Below, one piece after another: positions 1 through 5,193 of a stretch of 38,250 nt of DNA (positions are counted from its first letter, which is position 1; every line of letters starts with the position of its first letter). The position numbers and the translations under genes are program-made. The stretch lies in the IMG/VR virus record IMGVR_UViG_3300025645_000180, positions 1 to 38,250 of that record. One strand, written 5' to 3'. The stretch is from a virus. Below the pieces are notes generated by a model. The model was given only the letters and a program-made list of their open reading frames with translations, was not told the DNA's origin and searched no databases.

Positions 1-1
1 A

Positions 2-178
2 GGAGTATATCAGAAAGAAAGCTATACTACGAAGACTGGTGCTAAACCCGTAACCAAAGTAGAATTAGTAACACAGCTAGCAGATTATTTACAGATAGAA
101 CTAGATTCAATAGCAGGACTAGAGAAATCACCAAAGGCAGCATTGCAGAAAGTATTGGATGTGTTGACAATTAACTAA
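2..178 (+). CDS. 3' end of an unknown phage protein (5' end outside window)
   Basis: The reading frame is open from the left edge and ends at TAA 176-178, giving 58 visible residues. They are rich in Lys, Thr, Val and Leu and end in KSPKAALQKVLDVL. The second half looks like amphipathic helix. I recognise no domain. The frame is supported by its uninterrupted length to the edge and by a strong terminator 20 bases after the stop, so this is the last gene of a rightward unit whose other genes lie outside the window. Confidence 0.6.
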   Translation, partial: GVYQKESYTTKTGAKPVTKVELVTQLADYLQIELDSIAGLEKSPKAALQKVLDVLTIN

Positions 179-197
179 TAACATCTAGTCCAAACAA

Positions 198-228
198 CCC
201 CGTAATGAGAAATCGCTACGGGGTTTTT
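198..228 (+). terminator. Rho-independent terminator after the left-edge gene
   Basis: CCCCGTA (198-204) pairs perfectly with TACGGGG (217-223) around a 12-base loop and is followed by TTTTT (224-228). It lies 20 bases after the stop of the left-edge gene. Read on the other strand, the stem is followed only by a weak TTGTTT tract, so it may also slow leftward transcripts from the 229-761 region. Confidence 0.85.
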
Positions 229-418
229 CTTTATCTGTAAGATCTTATATTCTAATATTGGTCTAAAGTTTGAGGGCAAAGGGAAATGGTCTAGTATAAT
301 TTGGTAGAATTGGGGGAAAAGGAATACGGGTATTTTGGAGTATCGCGAATTGGGTGAAGTTGTGGCTTTTGAGGTGGTTAAATAAAAAAGGGAATTTCAG
401 TAAGAGTTTTTGAAGGGG

Positions 419-461
419 AAACCCGATGTAAGTATTATCATTATTAGGTTTTATCGGGTTT
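419..461. repeat. Perfect 9-bp inverted repeat in non-coding DNA
   Basis: AAACCCGAT (419-427) is the exact reverse complement of ATCGGGTTT (453-461), separated by 25 AT-rich bases. The right arm is followed by only a short T-run, so it is not a classical terminator in either direction. Confidence 0.7.
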
Positions 462-483
462 ATATGTGAATAGTCTTATTGAA

Positions 484-505
484 CATCAGTTAAGGATAAT
501 TGATG
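484..505. repeat. Short-loop hairpin in non-coding DNA
   Basis: CATCAGTTA (484-492) pairs with TAATTGATG (497-505) around the four-base loop AGGA. Eight Watson-Crick pairs and one G-T pair make nine in total. On the plus strand it is followed by TTTGGGTTT, which could make it a weak terminator. It may equally be part of a structured RNA with the neighbouring hairpins. Confidence 0.55.
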
Positions 506-668
506 TTTGGGTTTATGCTAGTCAATGTCACTTTCTATAATCTTATGGGTTCAACCATATGATTCTCTTGAGTTCATCATAGGTTAAGCGCATAAATATT
601 TCAAACCATCTTCCTAGCATGGGTTTTGTAAATCGTAGTTGACTTGATTGTCATATCAATTTGTATTT

Positions 669-697
669 ATTATATCACGAGTTTTAGGACAAGTAAA
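669..697 (-). promoter_or_regulatory. Possible leftward promoter into the non-coding region
   Basis: On the minus strand TTTACT (692-697, four of six matches to the -35 consensus) lies 17 bp from a perfect TATAAT (669-674) preceded by TGA. No gene with a ribosome binding site follows before the 198-228 hairpin. If active it would make a non-coding RNA of up to about 450 nt through the hairpins. The -35 is weaker than in the main promoter series. Confidence 0.35.
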
Positions 698-739
698 GTA
701 CTATTTTTCCCACCTATTTGTAACAGTGAGAAAAAGTAC
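698..739. repeat. Imperfect inverted repeat beyond the end of the leftward operon
   Basis: GTACTATTTTTCCCAC (698-713) pairs with GTGAGAAAAAGTAC (726-739) with two bulges and one mismatch, around a 12-base loop. It lies about 20 bases past the last leftward gene, where a terminator is expected. The following bases on the minus strand, TTTACTTG, give only a short U-tract, so its role as a terminator is uncertain. Confidence 0.45.
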
Positions 740-761
740 GTTACCCGTCCTAGAAAATATT

Positions 762-839
762 TTAATCATCACCTTCTTCTTGTAGCCAAAGGTAAAGATA
801 GAAGAGTAGAACTGCTGCTACTATGACTACAGGATCCAT
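762..839 (-). CDS. 25-residue membrane miniprotein
   Basis: The frame starts MDPVVIVAAVLLFYLYLW and ends QEEGDD. It has one hydrophobic segment of about 17 residues and an acidic C-terminus. The ATG (837-839) directly follows the TAG of the upstream gene, and GGAG lies 6 bases before it, so translation is probably coupled. It is the last gene of the leftward operon and the smallest of four membrane miniproteins in a row. Function is unknown; small phage proteins of this kind often act at the host membrane, but nothing here shows that directly. Confidence 0.5.
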   Translation of the reverse strand: MDPVVIVAAVLLFYLYLWLQEEGDD

Positions 840-1049
840 CTATGGCTCCAATACAATTATGGTTCTAGCTTTCTTGCATAGCACTTTATGTTCTTTCAGA
901 GGGTGAGTGACACATTCAACTTCTTTCAGGTAGACTTGGTTTCTACCATGCTTCTGTCCTATTGCAAACATCAGAACAAATGCAGTAGTCCATGCAAACA
1001 CACAAGCAACAATCATAAGTGTGTTTCTTACGTTATCTCTAGTATTCAT
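840..1049 (-). CDS. Small single-pass membrane protein
   Basis: I start this 69-residue protein at ATG 1047-1049 because AGGGG lies 7 bases upstream; an in-frame GTG six bases earlier sits too close to that site. A basic N-terminus (NTRDNVR) is followed by a hydrophobic segment at about residues 9-30 (TLMIVACVFAWTTAFVLMFA) and a soluble basic tail, so the C-terminus may be periplasmic or cytoplasmic. The start overlaps the end of the next upstream miniprotein by 11 bases. No family recognised. Confidence 0.65.
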   Translation of the reverse strand: MNTRDNVRNTLMIVACVFAWTTAFVLMFAIGQKHGRNQVYLKEVECVTHPLKEHKVLCKKARTIIVLEP

Positions 1050-1161
1050 CTTCACACCCCTGCTTAATGTAAGAACCGTCTCCTACTGCTCCGGCTATGA
1101 ACAAGCCAATGCCAAAACCTAGGCCACCGCCTATCAAAAATGTAATTATATCAAAGATCAT
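1039..1161 (-). CDS. 40-residue glycine-zipper membrane miniprotein
   Basis: The frame begins MIFDIITFLIGGGLGFGIG and continues through LFIAGAVGDG to an acidic end. The GGGLGFGIGLFIAGAVG stretch is a glycine-zipper-like transmembrane helix able to pack or form oligomers. GGAG lies 6 bases before the ATG. It overlaps both neighbours by 11 bases, so the three genes are translationally coupled. It is too short for a family assignment. A pore-forming, holin-like or toxin-like role is conceivable but not shown. Confidence 0.6.
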   Translation of the reverse strand: MIFDIITFLIGGGLGFGIGLFIAGAVGDGSYIKQGCEDEY

Positions 1162-1264
1162 CGTTATCTCCTGTTCTGTTTACTTCTATATATGTCATAA
1201 TAGCAGCGACCAGTATCACTAAAAGGCCTCCTGCTATAAAAAGGAAAGCTGCCTCTAGTATCAT
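1151..1264 (-). CDS. 37-residue single-pass membrane miniprotein
   Basis: The protein starts MILEAAFLFIAGGLLVILVA and ends with a polar tail TGDNDDL. One transmembrane segment covers about residues 4-24. GGAGG lies 4 bases before the ATG, and the ATG overlaps the TGA of the upstream gene (ATGA). It overlaps the glycine-zipper gene by 11 bases. Together with its three neighbours it forms a cassette of tiny membrane proteins. No known family. Confidence 0.6.
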   Translation of the reverse strand: MILEAAFLFIAGGLLVILVAAIMTYIEVNRTGDNDDL

Positions 1265-1455
1265 GATACCTCCACTCCTTCCAATTGTTGTAAGGCTGCA
1301 AAGAAACTATCTTGGTCAACAAATACATACGTTTTGCTAACATAGTTATCGTCATGGTCAGTACCAGTGAGATAAATTGTGTAGCCGTTAGCTGCTAGTG
1401 TAAATCTATGCTCTTCGTTCAGGGTTGCAAAGTCTTGAGGTATATCTAATAACAT
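1261..1455 (-). CDS. Small hypothetical protein
   Basis: This 64-residue protein (MLLDIPQDFATLNEEHRF...) alternates polar and hydrophobic residues as expected for a small alpha/beta fold, and has no membrane segment or cysteine motif. It ends with TGA overlapping the ATG of the next miniprotein and begins one base after the MazG-like gene stop, so it belongs to the same operon. I do not recognise the family. Confidence 0.6.
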   Translation of the reverse strand: MLLDIPQDFATLNEEHRFTLAANGYTIYLTGTDHDDNYVSKTYVFVDQDSFFAALQQLEGVEVS

Positions 1456-1456
1456 T

Positions 1457-1837
1457 TTAGTGTCCTTTAAGTATGTACGGGGTTAGGTTGGGTTCAGAAT
1501 AGTCAGCACCTTTAAGCACTTTACCGTCTTCACGGTAAATCGGCTTACCATCTGGGCCAAGTTTACTCATATTGCTACGATGTACTTCGTTGAAGCATGG
1601 ATCGAGTTCGATACCGAAAGCTACACCAGCTCCATATGTAACATATAGAATGTCGGTCAAAGCGTCAGCAATCTCTACCATGTCATCATCTGCTAGTGCG
1701 TCTACTAATTCGTTCAACTCTTCAGCAATTAGATCAACTCGTAGTTGTGCTAATTTCTGGTTAGGAAGTGTAGGTCGCTTCGGGGTCTCTTGACCGAACG
1801 TGCGCATGAAGTTCCACACTTTGTTGTAATTACTCAT
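1457..1837 (-). CDS. mazG: MazG-like nucleoside triphosphate pyrophosphohydrolase
   Basis: The 126-residue protein has the all-alpha NTP pyrophosphohydrolase signature: EELNE at residues 39-43 and EIADALTD at residues 55-62, spacing typical of the Mg-binding ExxE...ExxD motif of MazG/PRA-PH enzymes. The family hydrolyses (d)NTPs to monophosphate and pyrophosphate. In phages it is proposed to adjust nucleotide pools or lower (p)ppGpp, which is family knowledge and not shown here. The conserved C-terminal part with HRSNMSKLGPDGKPIYREDG is common in phage members. A second, smaller MazG-like gene lies at 7335-7595. Confidence 0.85.
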   Translation of the reverse strand: MSNYNKVWNFMRTFGQETPKRPTLPNQKLAQLRVDLIAEELNELVDALADDDMVEIADALTDILYVTYGAGVAFGIELDPCFNEVHRSNMSKLGPDGKPIYREDGKVLKGADYSEPNLTPYILKGH

Positions 1838-1840
1838 AAT

Positions 1841-1996
1841 TTATCCTTCTTTATAATATTTTTTTAAACAGTGAGGGCACGTAACCTTCTCGATCTGTTC
1901 TACTGGTACAAACTTGTGATCTTCTTCTCTGATTGCTGGGTGAATGCCACAGAGGCTGAAGCCTTGTTCAAGGGTAGCGTGTACTATACTTTCCAC
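1841..1996 (-). CDS. Small zinc-binding protein (CxxH...CxxC)
   Basis: I start this 51-residue protein at GTG 1994-1996, inside the last codons of the upstream gene, with AGAGG about 10 bases upstream. A longer frame exists but would run back through the neighbour. The protein has CGIH near residues 18-21 and CPHC near 41-44, four likely zinc ligands forming a small ribbon, and ends with a basic tail LKKYYKEG. A nucleic-acid or protein-binding adaptor role is possible. No family recognised. Confidence 0.55.
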   Translation of the reverse strand: MESIVHATLEQGFSLCGIHPAIREEDHKFVPVEQIEKVTCPHCLKKYYKEG

Positions 1997-2190
1997 TTTG
2001 TTTGTTCCTCTAATGCAAAGCGTGCCATCTGGACATACTCTCGATCTTCTCCATCTAGTACATGAAAGTATCCAGAGCATATAGAGATCTGTAGTTCCGT
2101 CTCTACCCTGTCAGTGATGTGACATTGCGCCTCCATCATTAGTTGAAGTTTGTCCATCTGGGCATTAATCTTAGCTCTCAAATTCGTCAT
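1984..2190 (-). CDS. Small hypothetical protein
   Basis: The 68-residue protein begins MTNLRAKINAQMDKLQLMME, a helical N-terminus with heptad-like spacing, and carries a later acidic patch (DGEDREYVQMARFALEEQ). It overlaps the 3' end of the 57-residue gene upstream and the start of the zinc-binding protein downstream, so it is embedded in the operon. No family recognised. Confidence 0.6.
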   Translation of the reverse strand: MTNLRAKINAQMDKLQLMMEAQCHITDRVETELQISICSGYFHVLDGEDREYVQMARFALEEQTKWKV

Positions 2191-2344
2191 CTAGCACCTC
2201 CAGACTTCTCTTGTTCTCGATCTTAGGTTCAGATGTTGACTGACCCCACCAGAACTTTCTCTTTGCATTCTTAGCACTCTTGGCTACCACTTCCGTAGTA
2301 ACCACACGAGTAACGGTCTGTACTACTTTGTATGTTCGTTCCAT
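2171..2344 (-). CDS. Small basic hypothetical protein
   Basis: The 57-residue protein starts MERTYKVVQTVTRVVTTEVV and has a central Lys/Arg-rich stretch (KSAKNAKRKFWW). It overlaps its upstream neighbour by one base (TAATG) and its downstream neighbour by 20 bases. GAGG lies 10 bases before the start. The basic centre would suit nucleic-acid binding, but this is inference only. Confidence 0.55.
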   Translation of the reverse strand: MERTYKVVQTVTRVVTTEVVAKSAKNAKRKFWWGQSTSEPKIENKRSLEVLDDEFES

Positions 2345-2502
2345 TATTCGAAATCCTCATACTCTTCTATGGTAACATCATCATGGCCTTTGTCTAGCCA
2401 TAGTTCGTAAACATGGTTGGCTTGAGACTTGTTGCTACCTTCGTACACAATTCCACTGCCAGCATCAATGCCAACTGTTACTACATAAACCATCTTATTC
2501 AT
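2344..2502 (-). CDS. Small acidic hypothetical protein
   Basis: The 52-residue protein starts MNKMVYVVTVGIDAGSGIVY and ends in an acidic tail IEEYEDFE. The ATG lies inside the end of the upstream gene, eight bases of overlap, and GGTGAG precedes it. Tight coupling on both sides (TAATG to the next gene) supports it as a real gene. It is acidic, and DNA mimicry is one possibility, but I recognise no family. Confidence 0.55.
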   Translation of the reverse strand: MNKMVYVVTVGIDAGSGIVYEGSNKSQANHVYELWLDKGHDDVTIEEYEDFE

Positions 2503-2773
2503 CTCTCACCTTTACTGTTAATAAGTCTAGGACTTGTTCTGTTGACCAGTCTTTAATATATTTGTTATCCTCTACTGCGAGAGCCTTTACTTCATCTGCA
2601 TCTACTACACGATGTCCCATGACCTGCTGCCCTAGAAATAATTGACCTAACTCTTCATCTGGTTCCATAACAACAGTGTCCATAGCCCACTCTGCGGGGT
2701 CGTTGTCGTTTAGCTGAACTACATATCTCATACGAAAAGTATTGATTGCTTCCACTAAAACAAACTTAGTCAT
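2495..2773 (-). CDS. Hypothetical phage protein
   Basis: I start the 92-residue protein at ATG 2771-2773 (MTKFVLVEAINTFRMRYVVQL): GGAGGT lies about 11 bases upstream and this start overlaps the upstream gene by only 8 bases. An in-frame upstream Met would read back through the neighbour. The N-terminal half looks like beta-strands, the C-terminal half acidic helix (IKDWSTEQVLDLL). No domain recognised. Confidence 0.6.
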   Translation of the reverse strand: MTKFVLVEAINTFRMRYVVQLNDNDPAEWAMDTVVMEPDEELGQLFLGQQVMGHRVVDADEVKALAVEDNKYIKDWSTEQVLDLLTVKVRDE

Positions 2774-3056
2774 AGTTTCTGCCACCTCCGTCCTTTTCAT
2801 TAGGCCCATCTTCTACAGGTCGTTCTACATCAAGAGAGCTCCATAAAAGCTTTGTATCAGTCTCATCAAACTCATGCTCTTCCACATACTCTAGGGTAGC
2901 AGTAGGGGAAGGCATGTAGCCGATAGCTCGTACAAACTTATCGAATGCTGATACTAGCTCAGGAAGAGTTGCATCTTCATTAACTTTGAACTCAACGTCT
3001 GCAACGTCAGAGTATTCTAACATATCTTCTGGGGTGGTATATTTAAACAGTAACAT
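2766..3056 (-). CDS. Hypothetical acidic phage protein
   Basis: The 96-residue protein starts at ATG 3054-3056 (MLLFKYTTPEDMLEYSDV), which has AAGGAG 8 bases upstream and overlaps the preceding stop by one base (TAATG). An in-frame start 51 bases upstream has no such support. The protein is strongly acidic and ends in a Gly/Asn-rich tail. No family recognised. Confidence 0.6.
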   Translation of the reverse strand: MLLFKYTTPEDMLEYSDVADVEFKVNEDATLPELVSAFDKFVRAIGYMPSPTATLEYVEEHEFDETDTKLLWSSLDVERPVEDGPNEKDGGGRNYD

Positions 3057-3346
3057 TAGTGTAACTCCTTGCTGGGTAGGTTGTGGTATTCTTGTGCCAA
3101 AGGGCACCTCTTTTCTTTCATTCTTATTTCGTCTACAATTTTTAATGTATTTACAATGTGATCGACTAAGTATATCTCGGTCTCATTTAAATCCTCATCA
3201 TCTGGTAAACTAAATATAACTTGTGCTATACTGTTTGCAGCTATAGGATTGTCTACCAGATCTTTTGCAGTCAATGTTAGCCAATCTATCTGAATGCCGT
3301 ACTTAGGTATCATTGAGCTTATAAACTGTTCCATGCCTTTAAACAT
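3056..3346 (-). CDS. Hypothetical phage protein
   Basis: The 96-residue protein (MFKGMEQFISSMIPKYG...) is mostly helical by residue pattern, with an acidic loop PDDEDLNETE and a basic C-terminal part. It overlaps the end of the SprT-like gene by eight bases, so it is translated from the same message, probably started at promoter 3776-3805. No family recognised. Confidence 0.6.
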   Translation of the reverse strand: MFKGMEQFISSMIPKYGIQIDWLTLTAKDLVDNPIAANSIAQVIFSLPDDEDLNETEIYLVDHIVNTLKIVDEIRMKEKRCPLAQEYHNLPSKELH

Positions 3347-3746
3347 TTACACTCCAAGGAAAAGCAGCCATGAATAGCTGATCTTCGTACTTGTGGGCTT
3401 CGATCTCCCAAGGTTGATCGTCATAGTCGGTATCAGTATGATCTACGCCTTTGTAAGCACATAGATCAGAAGATAGCTCACCTGCCCACAGTTGACGAGC
3501 ATGAATAAGCTCGTGCGAAAGTGTGCGAAGTTGCATTAAGAAAGGAACATTTGTTGCTACTACAATGTCAACTTCTCCGATGTCACCTGAACAGTGACCA
3601 TGGGATTGACCTTTGTCTAATTTCTTAACAAATGTGATATTGAGATCGGTGTGTTCGAGATCAGCAATATTCATATACTCAAGAGCATTATTGACGAACA
3701 TCTGTACAAGATGCAGTCGTTCTGTGTTTTTATATCTTACTCTCAT
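3339..3746 (-). CDS. SprT-like zinc metallopeptidase
   Basis: The 135-residue protein has the zinc-peptidase motif HELIH at residues 78-82 and a downstream PWEIEAH near residues 112-118 whose Glu is the likely third metal ligand, as in SprT-like/minimal gluzincin families. This predicts a small zinc-dependent endopeptidase in the cytoplasm; the substrate is unknown. GGAA lies 7 bases before the ATG. It has its own sigma70 promoter 30 bases upstream, unlike its neighbours. SprT-related enzymes elsewhere cleave DNA-crosslinked proteins; whether this one does is inference. Confidence 0.75.
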   Translation of the reverse strand: MRVRYKNTERLHLVQMFVNNALEYMNIADLEHTDLNITFVKKLDKGQSHGHCSGDIGEVDIVVATNVPFLMQLRTLSHELIHARQLWAGELSSDLCAYKGVDHTDTDYDDQPWEIEAHKYEDQLFMAAFPWSVNV

Positions 3747-3775
3747 TTTTGTTTCCTTCTTTAATTTAGAAAGAT

Positions 3776-3805
3776 ATTATACATGAAAAAAGCAGTTAAA
3801 GTCAA
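3776..3805 (-). promoter_or_regulatory. Sigma70 promoter for the SprT-like gene and downstream leftward genes
   Basis: On the minus strand TTGACT (3800-3805), an 18-bp spacer and a perfect TATAAT (3776-3781) are followed by ATCTTTCTAAATT, the initial transcribed sequence shared with several rightward promoters here. The -35 lies within a 12-bp inverted repeat, AAGTC-AA-GACTT at 3799-3810. It overlaps the stop codon of the DUF3310 gene. Confidence 0.85.
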
Positions 3806-4092
3806 GACTTATCGTCTAGAAGTTCTATCATTTTAGCTAAATACCACTGCGCTTTTTTGGAGTTCTCTACGGGGTCGTTCTTGCGGTGGAGTCTAGAGCC
3901 TAGATACTTCAGTACATTACCGTGACAGTAATCTGCTGCTCCACGAGTACCAAGTACGTCTACTATGTAGTCAATTGTTTCAATCTCCCCACAATTATAG
4001 TGAGGTGGACTGTTTACCATATCTTGTGCAGCTCCAAAAGCAGAGGGTTCTTTATGAAAGTCTATCCAATACTGTTGATTTTTATCTGTCAT
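3802..4092 (-). CDS. DUF3310 protein (T7 gp1.7-like)
   Basis: The 96-residue protein contains the DUF3310 pattern VNSPPHYNCGEIETIDYI, then YCHGNVLKYLGSRLHRKN and KKAQWYLAKMIELL. DUF3310 occurs in many phages; in T7 gp1.7 the domain belongs to a nucleotide kinase that affects dTMP/dideoxythymidine handling. The core is complete, though the T7 protein is longer. Its TAA overlaps the promoter of the next gene, and its start overlaps the upstream gene by four bases. Confidence 0.8.
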   Translation of the reverse strand: MTDKNQQYWIDFHKEPSAFGAAQDMVNSPPHYNCGEIETIDYIVDVLGTRGAADYCHGNVLKYLGSRLHRKNDPVENSKKAQWYLAKMIELLDDKS

Positions 4093-4310
4093 TGGTTGCT
4101 CCAGGTTTCAGCAGCATCCTCTACATAGTGAATGCTTTTGTTAGGGATTAGTACATCTTGTAGAAAGACTTGACGCACAAAACAACGATACCCATAAGTA
4201 CCGTCGCTAGTAATAAACATCTGAGCCTTTCTGTTGTGTGGTGTAGATACAAATGACACTAAGAATCTGTCTATATCACTTCTATGGAAGGGTGTTATAT
4301 CACTCATCAT
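4089..4310 (-). CDS. Small hypothetical protein
   Basis: The 73-residue protein begins MMSDITPFHRSDIDRF and has a beta-rich middle (AQMFITSDGTYGYRCFVRQVF). The start overlaps the upstream gene by 11 bases, and the stop overlaps the DUF3310 start by four. I see no motif that identifies it. Confidence 0.6.
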   Translation of the reverse strand: MMSDITPFHRSDIDRFLVSFVSTPHNRKAQMFITSDGTYGYRCFVRQVFLQDVLIPNKSIHYVEDAAETWSNQ

Positions 4311-4575
4311 ATGTTCCCTTGAAAATCTGCTCTATATACTGCTCCACTGTAGTAGGGTTTTCCTCTTGCAATAAATCCCCTACCCGCCAGCATCTCAATA
4401 TCTCCCCTTCTCGACTCTGCTCTAGTAGGTACGTGCAATAGAGACCTCCTTCAAGAGGGTAACCGTATCGTATTACCACGTCAGGACGACTCTGGTCTGT
4501 CATAGTATTTTGAGTCATAAAGGTGCCTTCATCAAAAGTAATTTCATTAATATTTTCTAGTGATAACAACGCCAT
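4300..4575 (-). CDS. Hypothetical phage protein
   Basis: I choose ATG 4573-4575 (MALLSLENINEITFDEG), which has GAGAGGAA just upstream and gives a 91-residue protein. A longer frame back to 4656 would run through most of the bS21 gene in another frame. The start overlaps the end of bS21 by 29 bases. Residues alternate in a beta-rich pattern; no domain recognised. Confidence 0.55.
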   Translation of the reverse strand: MALLSLENINEITFDEGTFMTQNTMTDQSRPDVVIRYGYPLEGGLYCTYLLEQSREGEILRCWRVGDLLQEENPTTVEQYIEQIFKGTYDE

Positions 4576-4747
4576 CTCTTTTCCTCTCTCGGTTTTTTGC
4601 TGCTTTAAGTTTGCCTCTACGCCCGTCGCTAGGCTTCTCGTAGTACTCTCTTTCACGAACTTCTTGTAGTAACCCTTCTTCTGTTATTTTTCTCTTAAAC
4701 TGTCGAAGTGCTCTGTCGAAGTTGCCTTTCTTTATTATTACTTTCAT
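4547..4747 (-). CDS. rpsU: Phage-encoded ribosomal protein bS21
   Basis: The 66-residue protein matches bS21 along nearly its whole length: KVIIKKGNFDRALRQFKRK, then EGLLQEVREREYYEKPSDGR and a Lys/Arg-rich helical tail. Cellular bS21 is about 70 residues. It binds the small subunit near the anti-Shine-Dalgarno end of 16S rRNA and helps initiation. bS21 is among the ribosomal proteins previously reported in viral genomes. Here it sits in a leftward early operon, 13 bases after a SANT-like gene. It may replace host bS21 and favour phage messages; that is inference. Confidence 0.88.
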   Translation of the reverse strand: MKVIIKKGNFDRALRQFKRKITEEGLLQEVREREYYEKPSDGRRGKLKAAKNRERKRDGVVITRKY

Positions 4748-4760
4748 TTATATGCCTGTA

Positions 4761-4934
4761 TTAATGGTTCTTCTTTGGGAAAAATTCCCAGCCTCGTTCC
4801 CGAAGCGCTACTATTTCTTTCTCAATCTCAGCGGGTGTTCTAGTACGTAGAATAGTAGATAGTTCTAGAGAAGTTCTCAAACCTGCCCACCTTTCTAGTA
4901 CTAAATACTCGCTGTGTGCCCACATTTTACTCAT
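4761..4934 (-). CDS. SANT/GcrA-like small DNA-binding protein
   Basis: I start this 57-residue protein at ATG 4932-4934, whose first base pair overlaps the preceding TGA (ATGA); a GTG three codons upstream is the alternative. It has one Myb/SANT-like helix-turn-helix pattern: W at residue 4, E at 7, then ELSTILRTRTPAEIEKEIVAL and RGWEF, where the recognition helix would be TPAEIEKEIVAL. It resembles its upstream neighbour and the HTH modules at 11597-11953 and 14484-15209. A regulatory role is likely but not shown. Confidence 0.6.
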   Translation of the reverse strand: MSKMWAHSEYLVLERWAGLRTSLELSTILRTRTPAEIEKEIVALRERGWEFFPKKNH

Positions 4935-5095
4935 ACTCTCCACCCTCTTTTTCTAAGATATGCTGCCTGTTTACGAATAGATCCCTCAGTCCTGTCTGGT
5001 AGAAGCTCCTGTATTTCTCTTACAGATATTTTGCCATAGTGCTTCTCCAGCGTATAGCGTTCTTCTCTTGACCATGGTTTCTTTTTCATTTTCAT
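4931..5095 (-). CDS. SANT/GcrA-like small DNA-binding protein, first gene of the leftward operon
   Basis: The 54-residue protein (MKMKKKPWSREERYTLEKHY...) is a clean single SANT/GcrA-type module: W-S-R-E-E-R opening helix 1, VREIQELLPDRTEGSIRKQA for helices 2 and 3, and closing RKRGWRV. The ATG at 5093-5095 lies only 7 bases past the -10 box of the leftward promoter and has no ribosome binding site, so the message is probably leaderless. A second in-frame ATG two codons later is the alternative start. Position and fold suggest an early transcription regulator. Confidence 0.7.
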   Translation of the reverse strand: MKMKKKPWSREERYTLEKHYGKISVREIQELLPDRTEGSIRKQAAYLRKRGWRV

Positions 5096-5102
5096 ATCGC
5101 AT

Positions 5103-5131
5103 ATTATATTAAAAATTAACTTCTATGTCAA
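5103..5131 (-). promoter_or_regulatory. Leftward sigma70 promoter (early operon), overlapped by inverted repeat
   Basis: On the minus strand a perfect TTGACA (5126-5131), 17-bp spacer and perfect TATAAT (5103-5108) precede the leftward gene block. AACTTCT (5118-5124) and AGAAGTT (5131-5137) form a 7-bp inverted repeat with a 6-base centre that covers the -35 box, as an operator would. The transcription start is expected at about 5096, next to the first ATG. Confidence 0.85.
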
Positions 5132-5164
5132 GAAGTTTTTAATGCAATGTTGTAAAAATATTTC

Positions 5165-5193
5165 TTGACAACTTCCCTATACTTTGATATAAT
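5165..5193 (+). promoter_or_regulatory. Rightward sigma70 promoter, divergent from the leftward one
   Basis: TTGACA (5165-5170), 17-bp spacer, TATAAT (5188-5193): both hexamers are perfect. It faces away from the promoter at 5103-5131, with 33 bp between the two -35 boxes. It would drive 5228-7595 (membrane protein, hsp20, lysozyme, holin). Confidence 0.87.

Larger units (their letters stand above)
229..761. other. 533-bp stretch with no convincing gene but several hairpins
   Basis: This is the largest non-coding stretch in an otherwise packed window. It holds a 9-bp perfect inverted repeat (419-427 with 453-461), a 9-bp stem with an AGGA loop (484-492 with 497-505, one G-T pair), a 5-bp stem with loop GTTCAA (544-559), and a longer imperfect repeat (698-739). 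A leftward promoter-like pair sits at 669-697. No reading frame here has a good ribosome binding site. It could carry a structured small RNA, an origin or a packaging/recombination site; the sequence does not decide between these. Confidence 0.5.

Noticed and set aside
265-300. Possible rightward promoter with TATAAT at 295-300
   Set aside because: The best -35 (TTGAGG) is 19 bp away and no gene follows.
536-560. Possible T-arm-like sequence (GGGTTCAACC) suggesting a tRNA
   Set aside because: No acceptor, D or anticodon arm can be built around it. It is a plain short hairpin.
543-620. 25-codon leftward frame (MLGRWFEIFMRLTYDEL...) in the hairpin region
   Set aside because: It lies downstream of a possible leftward promoter but has no Shine-Dalgarno sequence. 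I cannot tell it from chance.
644-826. 60-codon rightward open frame in the non-coding region
   Set aside because: No ribosome binding site, unusual composition, and it runs antisense over the 25-residue membrane miniprotein and the imperfect repeat.
1164-1355. 63-codon leftward frame
   Set aside because: It overlaps two better-supported coupled genes (1151-1264 and 1261-1455), which have ribosome binding sites and start-stop overlap.
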